Below are positions 25,979 to 36,083 of a DNA stretch of 64,000 nucleotides, piece after piece. Source of the DNA: Scopulibacillus darangshiensis (lineage in GTDB: Bacteria > Bacillota > Bacilli > Bacillales > Sporolactobacillaceae); assembly GCF_004341035.1 (NCBI RefSeq), contig NZ_SLXK01000002.1, positions 230,488 to 294,487 on the forward strand, read 5' to 3'. Each line of letters starts with the position of its first letter. The stretch's first letter is position 1. Under the pieces are notes generated by a model. It did not search any database. It was not told the origin of the DNA and saw only the letters and a list, made by a program, of their open reading frames with translations. Both the position numbers and the translations under genes were made by a program.

Positions 25979-26964
25979 AGTCCGTCCCCCAAATGATCGG
26001 TCCGCTCATAATAAACGACCCCATCCTTTATACTCGCCTGAATATCTCCCCTGAGAACGAGCCAATCGATGTGCCCTTGAATCTCAGATAAAACAAGATC
26101 AAGCTGTGACTGATAGGCTTTAGAAAACATCTCTTTAGCAATTGTGAAGACAGGTAAAGCCTCCGCTTGAAAGTAACTAAGTACATCATGACGCCGCTTA
26201 ACCTGCTGCTTAAGGCGCTCGAGGATGAGCCCGTGTGCTCCGCTGAATATGTTGCCGTGACCCGGCAACACTTTGTCTACCTCAATATCAAGACATTTTC
26301 GCAGAGAATGGCGATATTGCAGGAGAGTCCGCGGTGCGAGATCATTGTCATGAAAAGGCGGCTCGAGAATGGCATTGGATGACACCTTTTCTAACAATAG
26401 ATCACCGCCAATAAGCAATTTATCATATGGGCGGTAAAGGGCTATGTGACTTGATGCATGTCCAGGAACGTCAAGCACCTCCCAGTCCGCAAGACCGGTT
26501 GCCCTGTCCCCTTCTTGAATAAAATGGTCAACACTGGCCCGCGAAGAATAAGCCAGGTAATCTTCAATAGAAGGATCTTGATCCGAGGCTTTCGCAGGTA
26601 CACCCATTTGAACAGAAAGATCCCTGAAATAGTCATTGTAACGTTTTATAAAGGCCGGTTCATGGGCCAACCAAGGCTCGCAATGTGGATGGGCAAAAAT
26701 AGGGATATCGCCGGCAAAATAATCAACTAATCCTGTGTGGTCAGGATGGTGATGAGTCAAGACAATTTGATCGATCGATTCGGGTGTTAAGTGAATGGCT
26801 TCTAGTCCCGATACAAACGCCTGATGCGCCTCTTCGGTTTTTGGACCGGCATCAATGAGAGTAATCTTTTCTGATTGAATAATATAGACGTTAACAGGAC
26901 CGATGGCAAACGGTGTGGGCAGCGTTATTTGCCAAACACCGTCACCTGCTTTAATAGGCTGCAT
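25960..26964 (-). CDS. yqjP: MBL-fold metallo-hydrolase (YqjP-like)
   Basis: A 334-residue metallo-beta-lactamase-fold hydrolase with metal motif THHHPDHTG and later His/Asp ligands (PGHASSH, IGGDLLL, LPGHG). The C-terminal winged-helix-like region is seen in thioesterase/glyoxalase-II-like relatives. Start ATG 26964 has AAGGAG 7 bases before it; an upstream in-frame start at 26988 would overlap that site. Probably co-transcribed with yqjN upstream and yqjQ downstream. Substrate unknown. Confidence 0.9.
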   Translation of the reverse strand: MQPIKAGDGVWQITLPTPFAIGPVNVYIIQSEKITLIDAGPKTEEAHQAFVSGLEAIHLTPESIDQIVLTHHHPDHTGLVDYFAGDIPIFAHPHCEPWLAHEPAFIKRYNDYFRDLSVQMGVPAKASDQDPSIEDYLAYSSRASVDHFIQEGDRATGLADWEVLDVPGHASSHIALYRPYDKLLIGGDLLLEKVSSNAILEPPFHDNDLAPRTLLQYRHSLRKCLDIEVDKVLPGHGNIFSGAHGLILERLKQQVKRRHDVLSYFQAEALPVFTIAKEMFSKAYQSQLDLVLSEIQGHIDWLVLRGDIQASIKDGVVYYERTDHLGDGLCPIDV

Positions 26965-26997
26965 ATCATATCTCCTTATGTGTAGCAATTAAAATTT

Positions 26998-28611
26998 TCA
27001 TTTGAGTAATTGGTCGACCGTAAACTTAAGCATTGGCGGAAGTGTTTCAAAAGAATAATCAATGTCTAACCGTTCGGTCCATTTATGGGCATCCTTGCCA
27101 TAAGGGCCCAAATTCAAGACGGGCAGATCCAATGCCTTTAAAGCATCAATCGGCAAACTGTACCGCTTCCCATACAAAGGCATGTTGCCGAATAACGCAT
27201 TCAAGGACGATGTTCCCTGCGGCAAGCCGGCATAGCTCAAATCTGATAGCCCTGCAAAGTAATTTTGATATGCCAGCCCGATGTTTTCTGAATCAGCATA
27301 AGCCATGACTTTCTTTAATACGGTTTGGGTTATGTCGACATTTTTTGATGAAATCGCCGGATAAAACGGCGGGCTATAAAACATTACAACCATAGGCGCC
27401 AAATGCTTGCAAAGACTGGCTAAGTCAAAAACCAGCCTTGTGGAAAGATCCCGGTCACCAAGCTCATTAAAATTTGCCAAGATGTAAGCTTCACGCCGTT
27501 CGATCTCAGAGCGTCCATATAGGGCGATGGCCTCATTTGTTAGTTCTTCAAAAGTCATGACTCTGACTGACATTGGATCAGGCTTGTAGTCGGTCCATTG
27601 CGAAAATTTATTCGCCTGTTCAAAATAGTGATCTTCAATGTGTTCTGTCGCTTGATCAGCCACTTTCCGCAGCTGTTCATTGATGTCTTCAAGCGGTTGT
27701 TCCAGCGTTAAAAGGTTGAACAATGTTACAGCTGTATTAGGGATCTGAACGGAATAATCATCTTTAAGATCTTTTTGCATCAGGTTTGTCGGCGGCGGTG
27801 TCACCTCATCATCCACCATTTCACTGAAATCAGTATTTAATTCCATTAGTTTTGTTATCTCTGAAACCATATAATTGGCATTTAGACCGGAATAAGGCTC
27901 ACCGACATGGGCTTCTTGACCATAACAGAAGAAGCCGGGCAAAATTTTACCGACTGAACCGGTATAGATGTATTTATGCTGATCTCCAGGGTAGCGGGCA
28001 AAAGAAGGTTCGGCATTCAGCAGCGTAGTATAGTCCAAATGATATCTTTCAGCGAGATCCAGGAGCACGCCCGCCGCGGTTCTCATACCTAATGAATTCG
28101 CTTCTTCGTCGGGAACGGAAAGCAAAAGCAGGTTGCCGTCAAACCGCCCGGCGCAAGCCTCCTCAATTAATGACATCTGGAGTGTCAGACCGGCTTTCAT
28201 GTCCATGCTTCCCCGGCCAAACAGCCAGTTGCCGTTTTCGATATCCTTTTGCACCTCGTCAGGAACCTTCCCTTTTTCTTGTCCGAATGCTATGGTTAAT
28301 TCCTCAGGACGAAAAGCAAGGTTTTTCCATTCCCCGAAGTCTTCCACATCAACAACATCGAAATGGCTAAGTAAAATGACTGTTTTTTTGGCATCACCCT
28401 TTTTTACGAGAGCGGTCACTAGCTTCCTGCCATCATCGGTTGGATGCAATTCAAGCATGTGGGGATACGTCTTAAAATAGTTAAGATCGGCGAGCCGCAA
28501 ATGGATGTACTCGCTCATGGCAATTTCCGCGTCAGATCCTGTTACACTCGGTATCTCAATAAGTTTCACTAATAAATCCTTCAGTTGTTCTTTGGTTTGC
28601 CATCGTTTCAT
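26998..28611 (-). CDS. yqjN: M20-family metallohydrolase (YqjN/RocB-like)
   Basis: A 537-residue peptidase/deacylase-like enzyme of the M20/M25/M40 clan. Metal-site segments include LLSHFDVVDVEDFGEW, GRGSMDMKAG and SVPDEEANSLGM. It is much longer than ArgE/DapE because of an extended C-terminal region, as in YqjN and RocB. Start ATG 28611 follows AAAGGGGATCG. Substrate unknown; arginine or amino-acid amide catabolism is only suggested by the RocB resemblance. Confidence 0.88.
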   Translation of the reverse strand: MKRWQTKEQLKDLLVKLIEIPSVTGSDAEIAMSEYIHLRLADLNYFKTYPHMLELHPTDDGRKLVTALVKKGDAKKTVILLSHFDVVDVEDFGEWKNLAFRPEELTIAFGQEKGKVPDEVQKDIENGNWLFGRGSMDMKAGLTLQMSLIEEACAGRFDGNLLLLSVPDEEANSLGMRTAAGVLLDLAERYHLDYTTLLNAEPSFARYPGDQHKYIYTGSVGKILPGFFCYGQEAHVGEPYSGLNANYMVSEITKLMELNTDFSEMVDDEVTPPPTNLMQKDLKDDYSVQIPNTAVTLFNLLTLEQPLEDINEQLRKVADQATEHIEDHYFEQANKFSQWTDYKPDPMSVRVMTFEELTNEAIALYGRSEIERREAYILANFNELGDRDLSTRLVFDLASLCKHLAPMVVMFYSPPFYPAISSKNVDITQTVLKKVMAYADSENIGLAYQNYFAGLSDLSYAGLPQGTSSLNALFGNMPLYGKRYSLPIDALKALDLPVLNLGPYGKDAHKWTERLDIDYSFETLPPMLKFTVDQLLK

Positions 28612-28733
28612 TATTCGATCCCCTTTCCTTTTCATATTCATATGTTATATAGACTTCGCTATTTTTTCTTTGAAACCCTTTTATATTATCATGATCCAAT
28701 ATATGATTATAAGTAATGATTGGAGTGTTATTG

Positions 28734-29456
28734 TTGGTCACGACTATTTTTGCCCACAGAGGTTACAGCGCAAAATATCCTGAAAATACAATGGTCTCCT
28801 TTAAAGCTGCATTAAAAAGCGGTGCACAGGGCATCGAATGTGATGTCCAACTTTCCAAGGATGGTATTCCCGTCGTTATACACGATGAAACCCTTAACCG
28901 CACAACGAATGGCATCGGTTTTGTCAAAGACTATACCGCCAAACAATTAGCCTCCCTTAACGCCGGCCGGCGCTTCCATCATGCGGCCATTCCAACATTG
29001 AAGGAAGTCCTCGCATGGATAAGTCCTACAAATCTTTTATTAAATATAGAATTAAAAAATAAAAAGTTCCCATATAATGAAATGGAAGAGAAGGTCATCA
29101 CCATGATCCACGATTTCCAAATGGAAAATCGGACAATTTATTCCTCCTTTAACCATGACAGCTTAATTAAAATCGCTAAGATTGACGCCAATGCCGAAAC
29201 AGCACCCTTATATAAAAAGCCTATTCCATCGCCTTGGCGCTATGCCAAAGCATTGAGAGCGTCAGCCATCCATCCGAATTATCGGTCGGTAAATAAAGAG
29301 CTGATTGACAAGGTGCATGACCACCATTTTAAAGTCAGGGCTTACACTGTCAACAATGCTTCAATCATGAAGAAGCTGATCAGTTGGGGCATTGACGGTA
29401 TCATAACAGATGACCCTTATCGGGGCAGATTTTGTCTTGAGCAAATGAACAAATAG
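28734..29456 (+). CDS. Glycerophosphodiester phosphodiesterase family protein
   Basis: A cytoplasmic GDPD enzyme hydrolysing glycerophosphodiesters to sn-glycerol 3-phosphate and an alcohol. The active-site motifs FAHRGYSAKYPENT and ECDVQLSKDGIPVVIHDETL are intact. The TTG at 28734 is chosen: GGAG lies eight bases before it and the resulting N-terminus (MVTTIFAHRG) is typical. An ATG at 28716 lies before the ribosome binding site. 240 residues is normal. It is divergent from yqjN. Confidence 0.88.
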   Translation: MVTTIFAHRGYSAKYPENTMVSFKAALKSGAQGIECDVQLSKDGIPVVIHDETLNRTTNGIGFVKDYTAKQLASLNAGRRFHHAAIPTLKEVLAWISPTNLLLNIELKNKKFPYNEMEEKVITMIHDFQMENRTIYSSFNHDSLIKIAKIDANAETAPLYKKPIPSPWRYAKALRASAIHPNYRSVNKELIDKVHDHHFKVRAYTVNNASIMKKLISWGIDGIITDDPYRGRFCLEQMNK

Positions 29457-29489
29457 CATAACCGGAAGACCCGATTTTTCCGTCAATAA

Positions 29490-29503
29490 TGTAACCGCTT
29501 ACA
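29490..29503 (+). promoter_or_regulatory. Predicted CcpA cre site in the promoter of the alpha/beta hydrolase gene
   Basis: TGTAACCGCTTACA fits the cre consensus TGWAANCGNTNWCA at every position. It lies in the spacer just before a TATAAT (29505-29510), a position that gives repression by CcpA. Confidence 0.55.
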
Positions 29504-29546
29504 GTATAATTTACAAAAAATAAAGTGTGCGAGAGGAGATCAACAA

Positions 29547-30521
29547 ATGAACACTGTCGTTCGGGAAACACCTTTAAAGCCGAGACCGAGGAAGCCGCTG
29601 CAGAGAAAACGATGGCTTATTGCCTTTACTGTTCTTATACTCACATTTGTCATTGCTGTCTTCGGCATCAGTTATTATGTGACGAATTCATTAATACATC
29701 CCGAGCGTAAACCCATTGCTTTAACCCCTGAAGCCGTCAAGTTGAAATATCAAGATATAGCCTTTAAGAGCCGTGAAGGCGGCTTGATGTTGAACGGCTG
29801 GCTCATGAAGGCTGACAAGCCCGCACACAAATGGATCATTCTTTCACACGGCTACAGGGGAACCAGACTGATTTGGCCGACGATTGATGCTGGCAAGCCC
29901 GGCCTCAACCTTTATAAGATGTTGCATAGCCATGGCTATAATGTTGTCGCCTTTGACTTTCGCAACAGTGGAACGTCCGATGGCGATACCACGACAGTCG
30001 GTTACTACGAACAACAAGACCTTCTAGGTGCAATCGATGATGTCATGAGGCGTGATCCGAAAGCCCAGATTGCCTTGATGGGATGGTCTCAGGGAGCTGC
30101 CACTTCTTTGATTGCCGCATCAAAGGATCCTTCTGTAAAAATGGTTGTCGCAGATTCACCCTTTTCCAATCTCAGGGATTATCTGGAGACGAATTTGCCG
30201 CATTGGTCCCATCTCCCCCAGTTCCCGTTCACTCCTGTCATTCTGGACTTCTGGGTTCCTATTCTTTCCGGTTTGGATACAAATAAAGTGTCGCCTATTA
30301 ATGCGGTCAAAAACTTTAACGGCCCTATCTTGCTTGTTCATTCAAGAGCTGATGACGCTATCCCTGTATCAAACAGCAAGGCTATCTATAATAAGTATAA
30401 AAACAATAAAGATATCAAACTTATGACCTATCCTAAAGCAAGCCATACCGAATCATTCCTTCTCTTCCCAAAACGTTATGAAAAAATGCTTATAGGCTTT
30501 TTTCATAAAAATGGGTTTTAA
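29547..30521 (+). CDS. Membrane-anchored alpha/beta hydrolase (YqkD-like)
   Basis: A 324-residue serine hydrolase with an N-terminal membrane anchor (about 25-47) after a basic start (RPRKPLQRKR), nucleophile elbow GWSQGA, Asp in SRADDAIP and His in KASHTES. The catalytic domain faces outward. It resembles YqkD and other family-S9-like esterases; the substrate is unknown. AGAGGAG precedes the ATG. A cre site overlaps its promoter. Confidence 0.87.
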   Translation: MNTVVRETPLKPRPRKPLQRKRWLIAFTVLILTFVIAVFGISYYVTNSLIHPERKPIALTPEAVKLKYQDIAFKSREGGLMLNGWLMKADKPAHKWIILSHGYRGTRLIWPTIDAGKPGLNLYKMLHSHGYNVVAFDFRNSGTSDGDTTTVGYYEQQDLLGAIDDVMRRDPKAQIALMGWSQGAATSLIAASKDPSVKMVVADSPFSNLRDYLETNLPHWSHLPQFPFTPVILDFWVPILSGLDTNKVSPINAVKNFNGPILLVHSRADDAIPVSNSKAIYNKYKNNKDIKLMTYPKASHTESFLLFPKRYEKMLIGFFHKNGF

Positions 30522-30602
30522 CAAGCAGTTTATTTGCCTAAATTAATAGGTCCATGGGAAAATTAGCTTTATACTTGAATTTTGGCAAAGGATGTGAGCC
30601 TT

Positions 30603-31628
30603 ATGGCTAAAAAGCTATTTTCCCCATACACAATTAAGGATGTTACTTTTAAAAACCGGATTGTAATGTCCCCAATGTGTATGTATTCATGCCCAAATGA
30701 AGATGGCAAGGTGATGAATTGGCACCTGACTCATTATACAAGCAGAGCTGTCGGACAGGTAGGTTTGGTTATTCTAGAGGCTTCCGCTGTCACCCCGCAA
30801 GGAAGAATTTCACCTTATGATTTGGGGATCTGGAGTGATGAGCATATCGAGGGATTGAGGCAGCTTGTCCAACTAAATCATGAGCATGACAGTAAAATCG
30901 GCATTCAAATCGCACACGCTGGGCGAAAAGCCGAACTAGAAGGGCCGATCATTGCCCCATCTGCGATTGCCTTCAATAGTGATATGAAGCAGCCTCAGGA
31001 AATGACCGTTAAAGACATTAAAGATACTGTTGAAGCCTTCAAACAAGCGGCCAGGCGAGCGAAGGCTGCTGGCTTTGATGTCATTGAACTTCACGGCGCG
31101 CACGGCTACTTAATTAATGAATTTCTTTCACCGCTTTCCAATAGACGGACAGATGAATACGGCGGTTCAGAAGAGAATCGCTATCGCTTCCTTTCTGAAG
31201 TGATTGATGCCGTTAAAGAAGAGTGGGATGGACCCTTATTTGTAAGGATTTCCTCAACCGACTTTACTGAAGGCGGCAATACGCCTGACACCTATGTCAC
31301 CTATGCCAAGCAAATGAAGGAACAAGGTGTTGACTTAATCGACTGCTCTGCCGGTGCGGTTGTACCGGCACAAATCGATGCTTTTCCGGGTTATCAAGTG
31401 CCATATGCTGATCAAATCAAGCATGAAGCGGAGATCCCAACTGGAGCGGTCGGCTTGATATTGAATGGGACTCAGGCTGAAGAAATTCTAAAAAATGATC
31501 GCGCTGACCTGATCTTTCTTGCCCGCGAACTGCTCCGCGACCCTTATTGGCCGAGAACAGCTGCTGTGGAATTAGGCACAAAAATAGACCCGCCAAAGCA
31601 GTATCAACGCGGCTGGCGGTTCAACTGA
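30603..31628 (+). CDS. namA: Old-yellow-enzyme NADPH dehydrogenase
   Basis: FMN-dependent ene-reductase of the YqjM type, reducing alpha,beta-unsaturated carbonyls and nitro-compounds. Motifs: SPMCMYSC (with the redox-tuning Cys), [23 protein letters not shown] and TDEYGGS. ATG 30603 is chosen because AAAGGA ends 10 bases before it; the frame extends upstream to a TTG without support. The length is 341 residues. Its 3' end overlaps that of rnz by 25 bases on the opposite strand. Confidence 0.96.
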   Translation: MAKKLFSPYTIKDVTFKNRIVMSPMCMYSCPNEDGKVMNWHLTHYTSRAVGQVGLVILEASAVTPQGRISPYDLGIWSDEHIEGLRQLVQLNHEHDSKIGIQIAHAGRKAELEGPIIAPSAIAFNSDMKQPQEMTVKDIKDTVEAFKQAARRAKAAGFDVIELHGAHGYLINEFLSPLSNRRTDEYGGSEENRYRFLSEVIDAVKEEWDGPLFVRISSTDFTEGGNTPDTYVTYAKQMKEQGVDLIDCSAGAVVPAQIDAFPGYQVPYADQIKHEAEIPTGAVGLILNGTQAEEILKNDRADLIFLARELLRDPYWPRTAAVELGTKIDPPKQYQRGWRFN

Positions 31629-32533
31629 TATGTCCATAGGTCCCGTGCAAGGAAGCTGTTTGGAAAAACAGCTTTTGCTTCATCAAGCAGCATGTCATCA
31701 TCACCTTGATAACGGGAACTAATATGAGTCAGGATTAAGGCGGCGGCCTCCGCCGCCTTGGCTGTTTCGGCAGCCTGCACGGATGTTGAATGACCATACG
31801 CCTTTGCTTTATCTCCCATTTCCCTCGAAAAGGTGGCCTCATGAATCAGCAAATCGGCATCCTTAGCAAGGTCAAAAGCCGCCTGACACGTTCGGGTATC
31901 ACCAAGAATCGTAACCTTTCTGCCGGCTTTTTTGGGACCGAGATAATGATCAGATGTCAATCTTCTGCCGCCAGGCAAAGTCACATAAGGATTTTCTTTT
32001 ATTTTCCGATAAACGGGTCCTGGTTGAACCCCATCAGCCTTTAATTTCTTAACCAGGAGCTCCCCCGGCTGATCCTTTTCAATAACCCGAAAACCGAAGC
32101 ACGCAACGCCATGGTCAAGCTTGCCCGCTACCACCTGAAAGTGTTCATCCTCAAAAATGTGGCCATCCTCATTCAATTCAAAAATAGTCATTGGATATTT
32201 TAAATAAGTTGAGGAAGTGCAAAGAGCCGCCTCAATAAATGCTTTTATACCCGGAGGGCCGTAAATATTAAGGGGATCCTCCGATCCTTGAAATGACCGG
32301 CTTCCAAGAACGCCTGGCAATCCAAAGATATGGTCACCATGTAAATGGGTAATAAAGATGTTGCTAATTTTACTTAGCTTCAGGCTTGTGTAAAGGATTT
32401 GATGCTGCGTAGCTTCCCCGCAATCAAACAGCCATGTGTCCCCTTTGTATTCAGGCAGTGTCAGGGCGATTGCCGACACATTCCGATTTTTAGCGGGAAC
32501 CCCTGCGCCCGTTCCTAAAAAAGTAACATCCAT
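31604..32533 (-). CDS. rnz: Ribonuclease Z
   Basis: Endonuclease that matures the 3' end of tRNA precursors lacking CCA. The MBL-fold motif [13 protein letters not shown] and the flexible-arm region (GPKKAG..GDTRTC) are conserved; length is 309 residues. The ATG at 32533 is chosen: AGGA lies nine bases before it, the N-terminus [15 protein letters not shown] is typical, and it starts one base after the stop of the DUF4129 gene. Convergent overlap with namA. Confidence 0.96.
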   Translation of the reverse strand: MDVTFLGTGAGVPAKNRNVSAIALTLPEYKGDTWLFDCGEATQHQILYTSLKLSKISNIFITHLHGDHIFGLPGVLGSRSFQGSEDPLNIYGPPGIKAFIEAALCTSSTYLKYPMTIFELNEDGHIFEDEHFQVVAGKLDHGVACFGFRVIEKDQPGELLVKKLKADGVQPGPVYRKIKENPYVTLPGGRRLTSDHYLGPKKAGRKVTILGDTRTCQAAFDLAKDADLLIHEATFSREMGDKAKAYGHSTSVQAAETAKAAEAAALILTHISSRYQGDDDMLLDEAKAVFPNSFLARDLWTYQLNRQPR

Positions 32534-32534
32534 G

Positions 32535-33770
32535 TCATTCATTCCTATCTATGTTGTCCTTTAGCATCTTTCGATTTTTAAAATCCTCTTTCATATGCTT
32601 TAAGGCAGCTGAATAATCAGCAAGCTCTTCCCTAGTCAGCAATTGTCCGCCATAACGGGCTTTATCATACAAAGCTTTGACTCTGCTTGACGCTTTTGCG
32701 GAAGGGTCAGTTCTAACGAGCCACTCATCAAGTGATTCATATGAATAGCGCCCTGCTCCTAGCTTGCGGGCAAACCTGTGAATTTTATACATCCCAAGTC
32801 TGACCGGATCCTTAGGCGGACGCTGCCGTTTTTTCCTATTGAACTTTTTTTTGACATTTGTATCAATAGCTTCGCCAAACAATGGCTCCTGTGTATGATT
32901 CTCCCGGCTATCCGCCCTCAGCTTTCGCTTCCTAAGTATAATAACAATAACAACAGCTAAACACACGAGTATTGCCACTGCCACCCAGATAAGAACATTC
33001 GGCGGCTGATAGTCCGCGAAATGCTGCTGGTCTTTCATCGGGCTGTCACTCATATGGAACACCTGCTTTAGCTTGTCGTCTTTTTTCTCCGAAACAAATG
33101 GAGTGACGAGCAGGTTGAACAAGAAGGCCATCACTTCAATAATGATAAAAGCCGCCCCTCTTATTAAAAAGTTAACGATACTGAACAACACCGGCTTTAG
33201 GACAAGAATAAATCCCGCAACGGCTAGCGAGACGATAAAGAATCCAATGATGAACAAAGGCATTCCCTGAGACATGCCGCTATCAAGGTTCACGCTGTAT
33301 ATCATAAGTATAGCTGCCAAGAATTGTACAGCTAAAAGAAGGATAAAGATGAACCTGCCCTGAAAGACACCTTGCATGAGAAAAGGGACAAACATATAGT
33401 ATGCCACAGCTATGACGGTATATGCGAAGAACAGCAGCCAAACAGTCTCAGATGTTCTTTTTTCATAAAGCCGAGTTGATCCAAAGTAAAAAAGGACACC
33501 GACAATTAAAGCCACCAAGGGATGGAAATTGAAAATCACATAGCCTGCAACAACAGTCACAAGTGTAATTAAAAAATAGGCAGCCATTGAAGCCTTGGGA
33601 AAAATACTGCGTACAAGAGCAAACAGAACCCCGAAAATCGCAGCAAGAAATAATAAAGGAGTGAAAAGCTGCCAATGTCCACTGTAAAACGGAACGAGCA
33701 GAGTATAAATAAAAAGCCACTCAAAGACGATAACGGTGGTCATAGAAATAGCAGTTGGATTATTTCGCAA
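32535..33770 (-). CDS. DUF4129 membrane protein without a transglutaminase core
   Basis: A 411-residue protein with about seven membrane segments in the first 230 residues, an outside loop, another membrane segment (about 270-290) and a cytoplasmic DUF4129-type tail ([19 protein letters not shown]). It is the third gene of a MoxR-DUF58-DUF4129 set like yeaC-yeaD-yebA. Unlike YebA it has no transglutaminase-like domain between the membrane parts. I prefer the TTG at 33770 (GAGG eight bases before it), which overlaps the DUF58 gene by 11 bases; ATG 33818 would overlap by 59. Function unknown. Confidence 0.82.
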   Translation of the reverse strand: MRNNPTAISMTTVIVFEWLFIYTLLVPFYSGHWQLFTPLLFLAAIFGVLFALVRSIFPKASMAAYFLITLVTVVAGYVIFNFHPLVALIVGVLFYFGSTRLYEKRTSETVWLLFFAYTVIAVAYYMFVPFLMQGVFQGRFIFILLLAVQFLAAILMIYSVNLDSGMSQGMPLFIIGFFIVSLAVAGFILVLKPVLFSIVNFLIRGAAFIIIEVMAFLFNLLVTPFVSEKKDDKLKQVFHMSDSPMKDQQHFADYQPPNVLIWVAVAILVCLAVVIVIILRKRKLRADSRENHTQEPLFGEAIDTNVKKKFNRKKRQRPPKDPVRLGMYKIHRFARKLGAGRYSYESLDEWLVRTDPSAKASSRVKALYDKARYGGQLLTREELADYSAALKHMKEDFKNRKMLKDNIDRNE

Positions 33771-34959
33771 CAGCCCCACCTCTTCCCGCAAGCGGTGTAA
33801 GCATCGCCCGATCATCATCCATGCCGACCGTATAAATGATATGGCCTTTTTTCAGCCATTTATTATAAAAGAAGGCATCTGATCTGTCTCTTCCTATGTG
33901 AAGCATCATGATTACCCTTCGATCCGTCATGGCTTTATCGATGTCACTAAGCGCTCCCCGCACTTTCGTCCGGATATGACTAAGGTTTATGAAGGAGAAA
34001 AGTTCCCAGGTTTTGATTAGCTGTCGAATCCCTGTATCTGCTGGCATTGAAATGGTCGCTCCGGATCCCTTTGTTTTTATATTCACGAACACATCATAAG
34101 TGATGCCCCGCTTCTCAGCGAATTGTGCGATATAGGCAGCTGCTGACAGAGAGCGCTCAAACTCCACCATAGTAATATGGTGATGGTAGCCCGGTTCAAT
34201 CAAGAGAATGATCGTCCACGTCATGCCGATTACCTGCTCGAACATCTTCGTTTGCAGCTGCCCCGTCCTGGCACTCGCCTTCCAATGGATATGCTTGAAT
34301 GGGTCATTGAAGGCATAATCCCGCGTTCCGATCGGTGCTGCGTGATCCGTGTAGATAGAAGAAGTATTTGGCAGCTTCCCTTCTGCCATCAGCACTATGT
34401 TTGAAAGTCCGCTGACGGCGAGCGGCTTTGGGTAGACGACAACCTCCTTTTTTACTAATCGATTGAAAAGAAGCGTGGCATATGTGAGGTTAAAGGGATC
34501 TTTTATGGTTACCTCCAATGTTCGAACCTTTACAAATCCCCGTTTCTTCGCCGAAACGGGTACTGTAAAGGTGACTTTTTGCCTCGGACCTAAAGAAAAA
34601 TTCCGCGTATATGTATTGCGCTTCTCCCCTTCTGTTTCTCCAATTGTGACCGCATCGTCTAAGACAACCCGGCATTGGGCAAAAAGCACTGGCAGTTTTG
34701 CTTCATTCCCCAAAGAAAAATGAAGCTGTCCATTCTCACCTAACATTAATCTAATCTTTTGCCTGTCATTGAAAAGCATCAGCCTTTTACTTATATATTT
34801 AAGATACACTTTTGGCAGCCAAGCAAGAATGACGAGGCAAACACCGGCAGAAAATAAGCTTGTATATTGAAGCAGGAAAGCACAAATAAATGATCCAAAA
34901 CCGACAAAATAAATGGCATATATGATGTTAGGGTATTGGATGTTTCTTTGCCACATCAT
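33760..34959 (-). CDS. DUF58 protein (YeaD-like)
   Basis: A 399-residue protein with two N-terminal membrane segments (about 12-50), a beta-rich middle (GPRQKVTFTVPV), the DUF58 hallmark RDYAFNDPFKHIHWKASART (about 215-235), and a degenerate von-Willebrand-A-like end. Proteins of this kind work with MoxR ATPases as chaperones or assembly factors. ATGATG overlaps the moxR stop by four bases. Confidence 0.9.
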   Translation of the reverse strand: MMWQRNIQYPNIIYAIYFVGFGSFICAFLLQYTSLFSAGVCLVILAWLPKVYLKYISKRLMLFNDRQKIRLMLGENGQLHFSLGNEAKLPVLFAQCRVVLDDAVTIGETEGEKRNTYTRNFSLGPRQKVTFTVPVSAKKRGFVKVRTLEVTIKDPFNLTYATLLFNRLVKKEVVVYPKPLAVSGLSNIVLMAEGKLPNTSSIYTDHAAPIGTRDYAFNDPFKHIHWKASARTGQLQTKMFEQVIGMTWTIILLIEPGYHHHITMVEFERSLSAAAYIAQFAEKRGITYDVFVNIKTKGSGATISMPADTGIRQLIKTWELFSFINLSHIRTKVRGALSDIDKAMTDRRVIMMLHIGRDRSDAFFYNKWLKKGHIIYTVGMDDDRAMLTPLAGRGGAVAK

Positions 34960-35900
34960 TTATTAACAGCTTCCTCTTCAAGCGGCACAGGGACGCTGGA
35001 TAATATACTATCGATGACCTGGCGTTTGGTTACTCTCATCTCACCTTCCATTGTCAAAACCAGCCGATGCGTCAGGACATAAGGCGCCATTTTTTTAATA
35101 TCTTCCGGCGTGACAAATTGCCTCCCATTTACAAAGGCGCATCCTTGGGAAGCCTTCATAAATGCCAAGGTCCCCCTTGGACTGACACCCGTTGCCACAA
35201 ATTCCTCGTCCCGTGTCGCATGCACAATAGCGAGCAAATAATCTTCAACAACGTTTTCAATATGAACGTCTTTCACCTGTTCAGCAAGGCTCAGAATATC
35301 CTTGGGTTCGAAAACTGGCGACACATGTGTTAAAGGCTCATCCGCCCGGTAAAGCCGCATCATCTGCTTTTCCTGATCAAGAGATGGATACCCTGTCTTG
35401 ATTTGGATAAAAAACCGGTCCATTTGCGCTTCCGGCAACGGGAAAGTCCCCTGTGATTCGATCGGATTTTGCGTGGCGATGACTATGAAAGGACGCTTAA
35501 GAGGAATGGTTTCCCCCTCAATGGTCACTTGTGCCTCCTCCATCACCTCAAGCAAACTTGATTGTGTCCTTGGCGTTGCCCGGTTTATTTCATCTGTTAA
35601 TAGGATATTGGTCAACACGGGTCCGGGCTTAATCTCGAATTCCTGTGTCTTTGGATTGAAAAACTGAATGCCTGTAATATCCGTTGGAAGGATGTCGGGT
35701 GTTAACTGAATCCTTTTGAATGATCCGTTAATCGATCGTGCCAATGTCTTAGCAAGCATCGTCTTCCCCGTCCCGGGAACATCTTCCAAAAGGACATGCC
35801 CGTTACAAACCAGGGCAATCATAAGCAGCTCAACTGTATCATCTTTCCCTACTAAAACTTTGCTGACATTACTCTGCAATCTCTCTAGACTTTCTATCAT
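34956..35900 (-). CDS. MoxR-family AAA+ ATPase (YeaC-like)
   Basis: A 314-residue ATPase with Walker A DVPGTGKTML, Walker B LLTDEINRATPRTQ and sensor I ATQNPIE. MoxR proteins act as chaperones for partners encoded next to them, here the DUF58 and DUF4129 proteins. First gene of the operon. A GGGGGCG ribosome binding site precedes the ATG. Divergent from a GntR regulator. Confidence 0.94.
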   Translation of the reverse strand: MIESLERLQSNVSKVLVGKDDTVELLMIALVCNGHVLLEDVPGTGKTMLAKTLARSINGSFKRIQLTPDILPTDITGIQFFNPKTQEFEIKPGPVLTNILLTDEINRATPRTQSSLLEVMEEAQVTIEGETIPLKRPFIVIATQNPIESQGTFPLPEAQMDRFFIQIKTGYPSLDQEKQMMRLYRADEPLTHVSPVFEPKDILSLAEQVKDVHIENVVEDYLLAIVHATRDEEFVATGVSPRGTLAFMKASQGCAFVNGRQFVTPEDIKKMAPYVLTHRLVLTMEGEMRVTKRQVIDSILSSVPVPLEEEAVNK

Positions 35901-36033
35901 TGTATCGCCCCCATATATTGTCCCTAAACTATTACATTACATAAATTATACCATTTACCCACCGAATATTGTTAATTGGTTGAAGATTCATTTTAGAAAT
36001 TGGGGGAAATAGTCTTGCGCTTTTGTTTTATCC

Positions 36034-36052
36034 GTTATATATTATATATAAC
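36034..36052. promoter_or_regulatory. Perfect 19-bp palindrome upstream of the GntR gene (candidate operator)
   Basis: GTTATATATTATATATAAC is a perfect palindrome (9+1+9) centred 41 bases before the GntR start codon. GntR regulators of the YtrA type commonly autoregulate through such AT-rich symmetric sites. It also lies between the divergent moxR and gntR genes. Confidence 0.5.
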
Positions 36053-36083
36053 ACAACGAACAAAAAGAAAGGTGCCTTCACCT

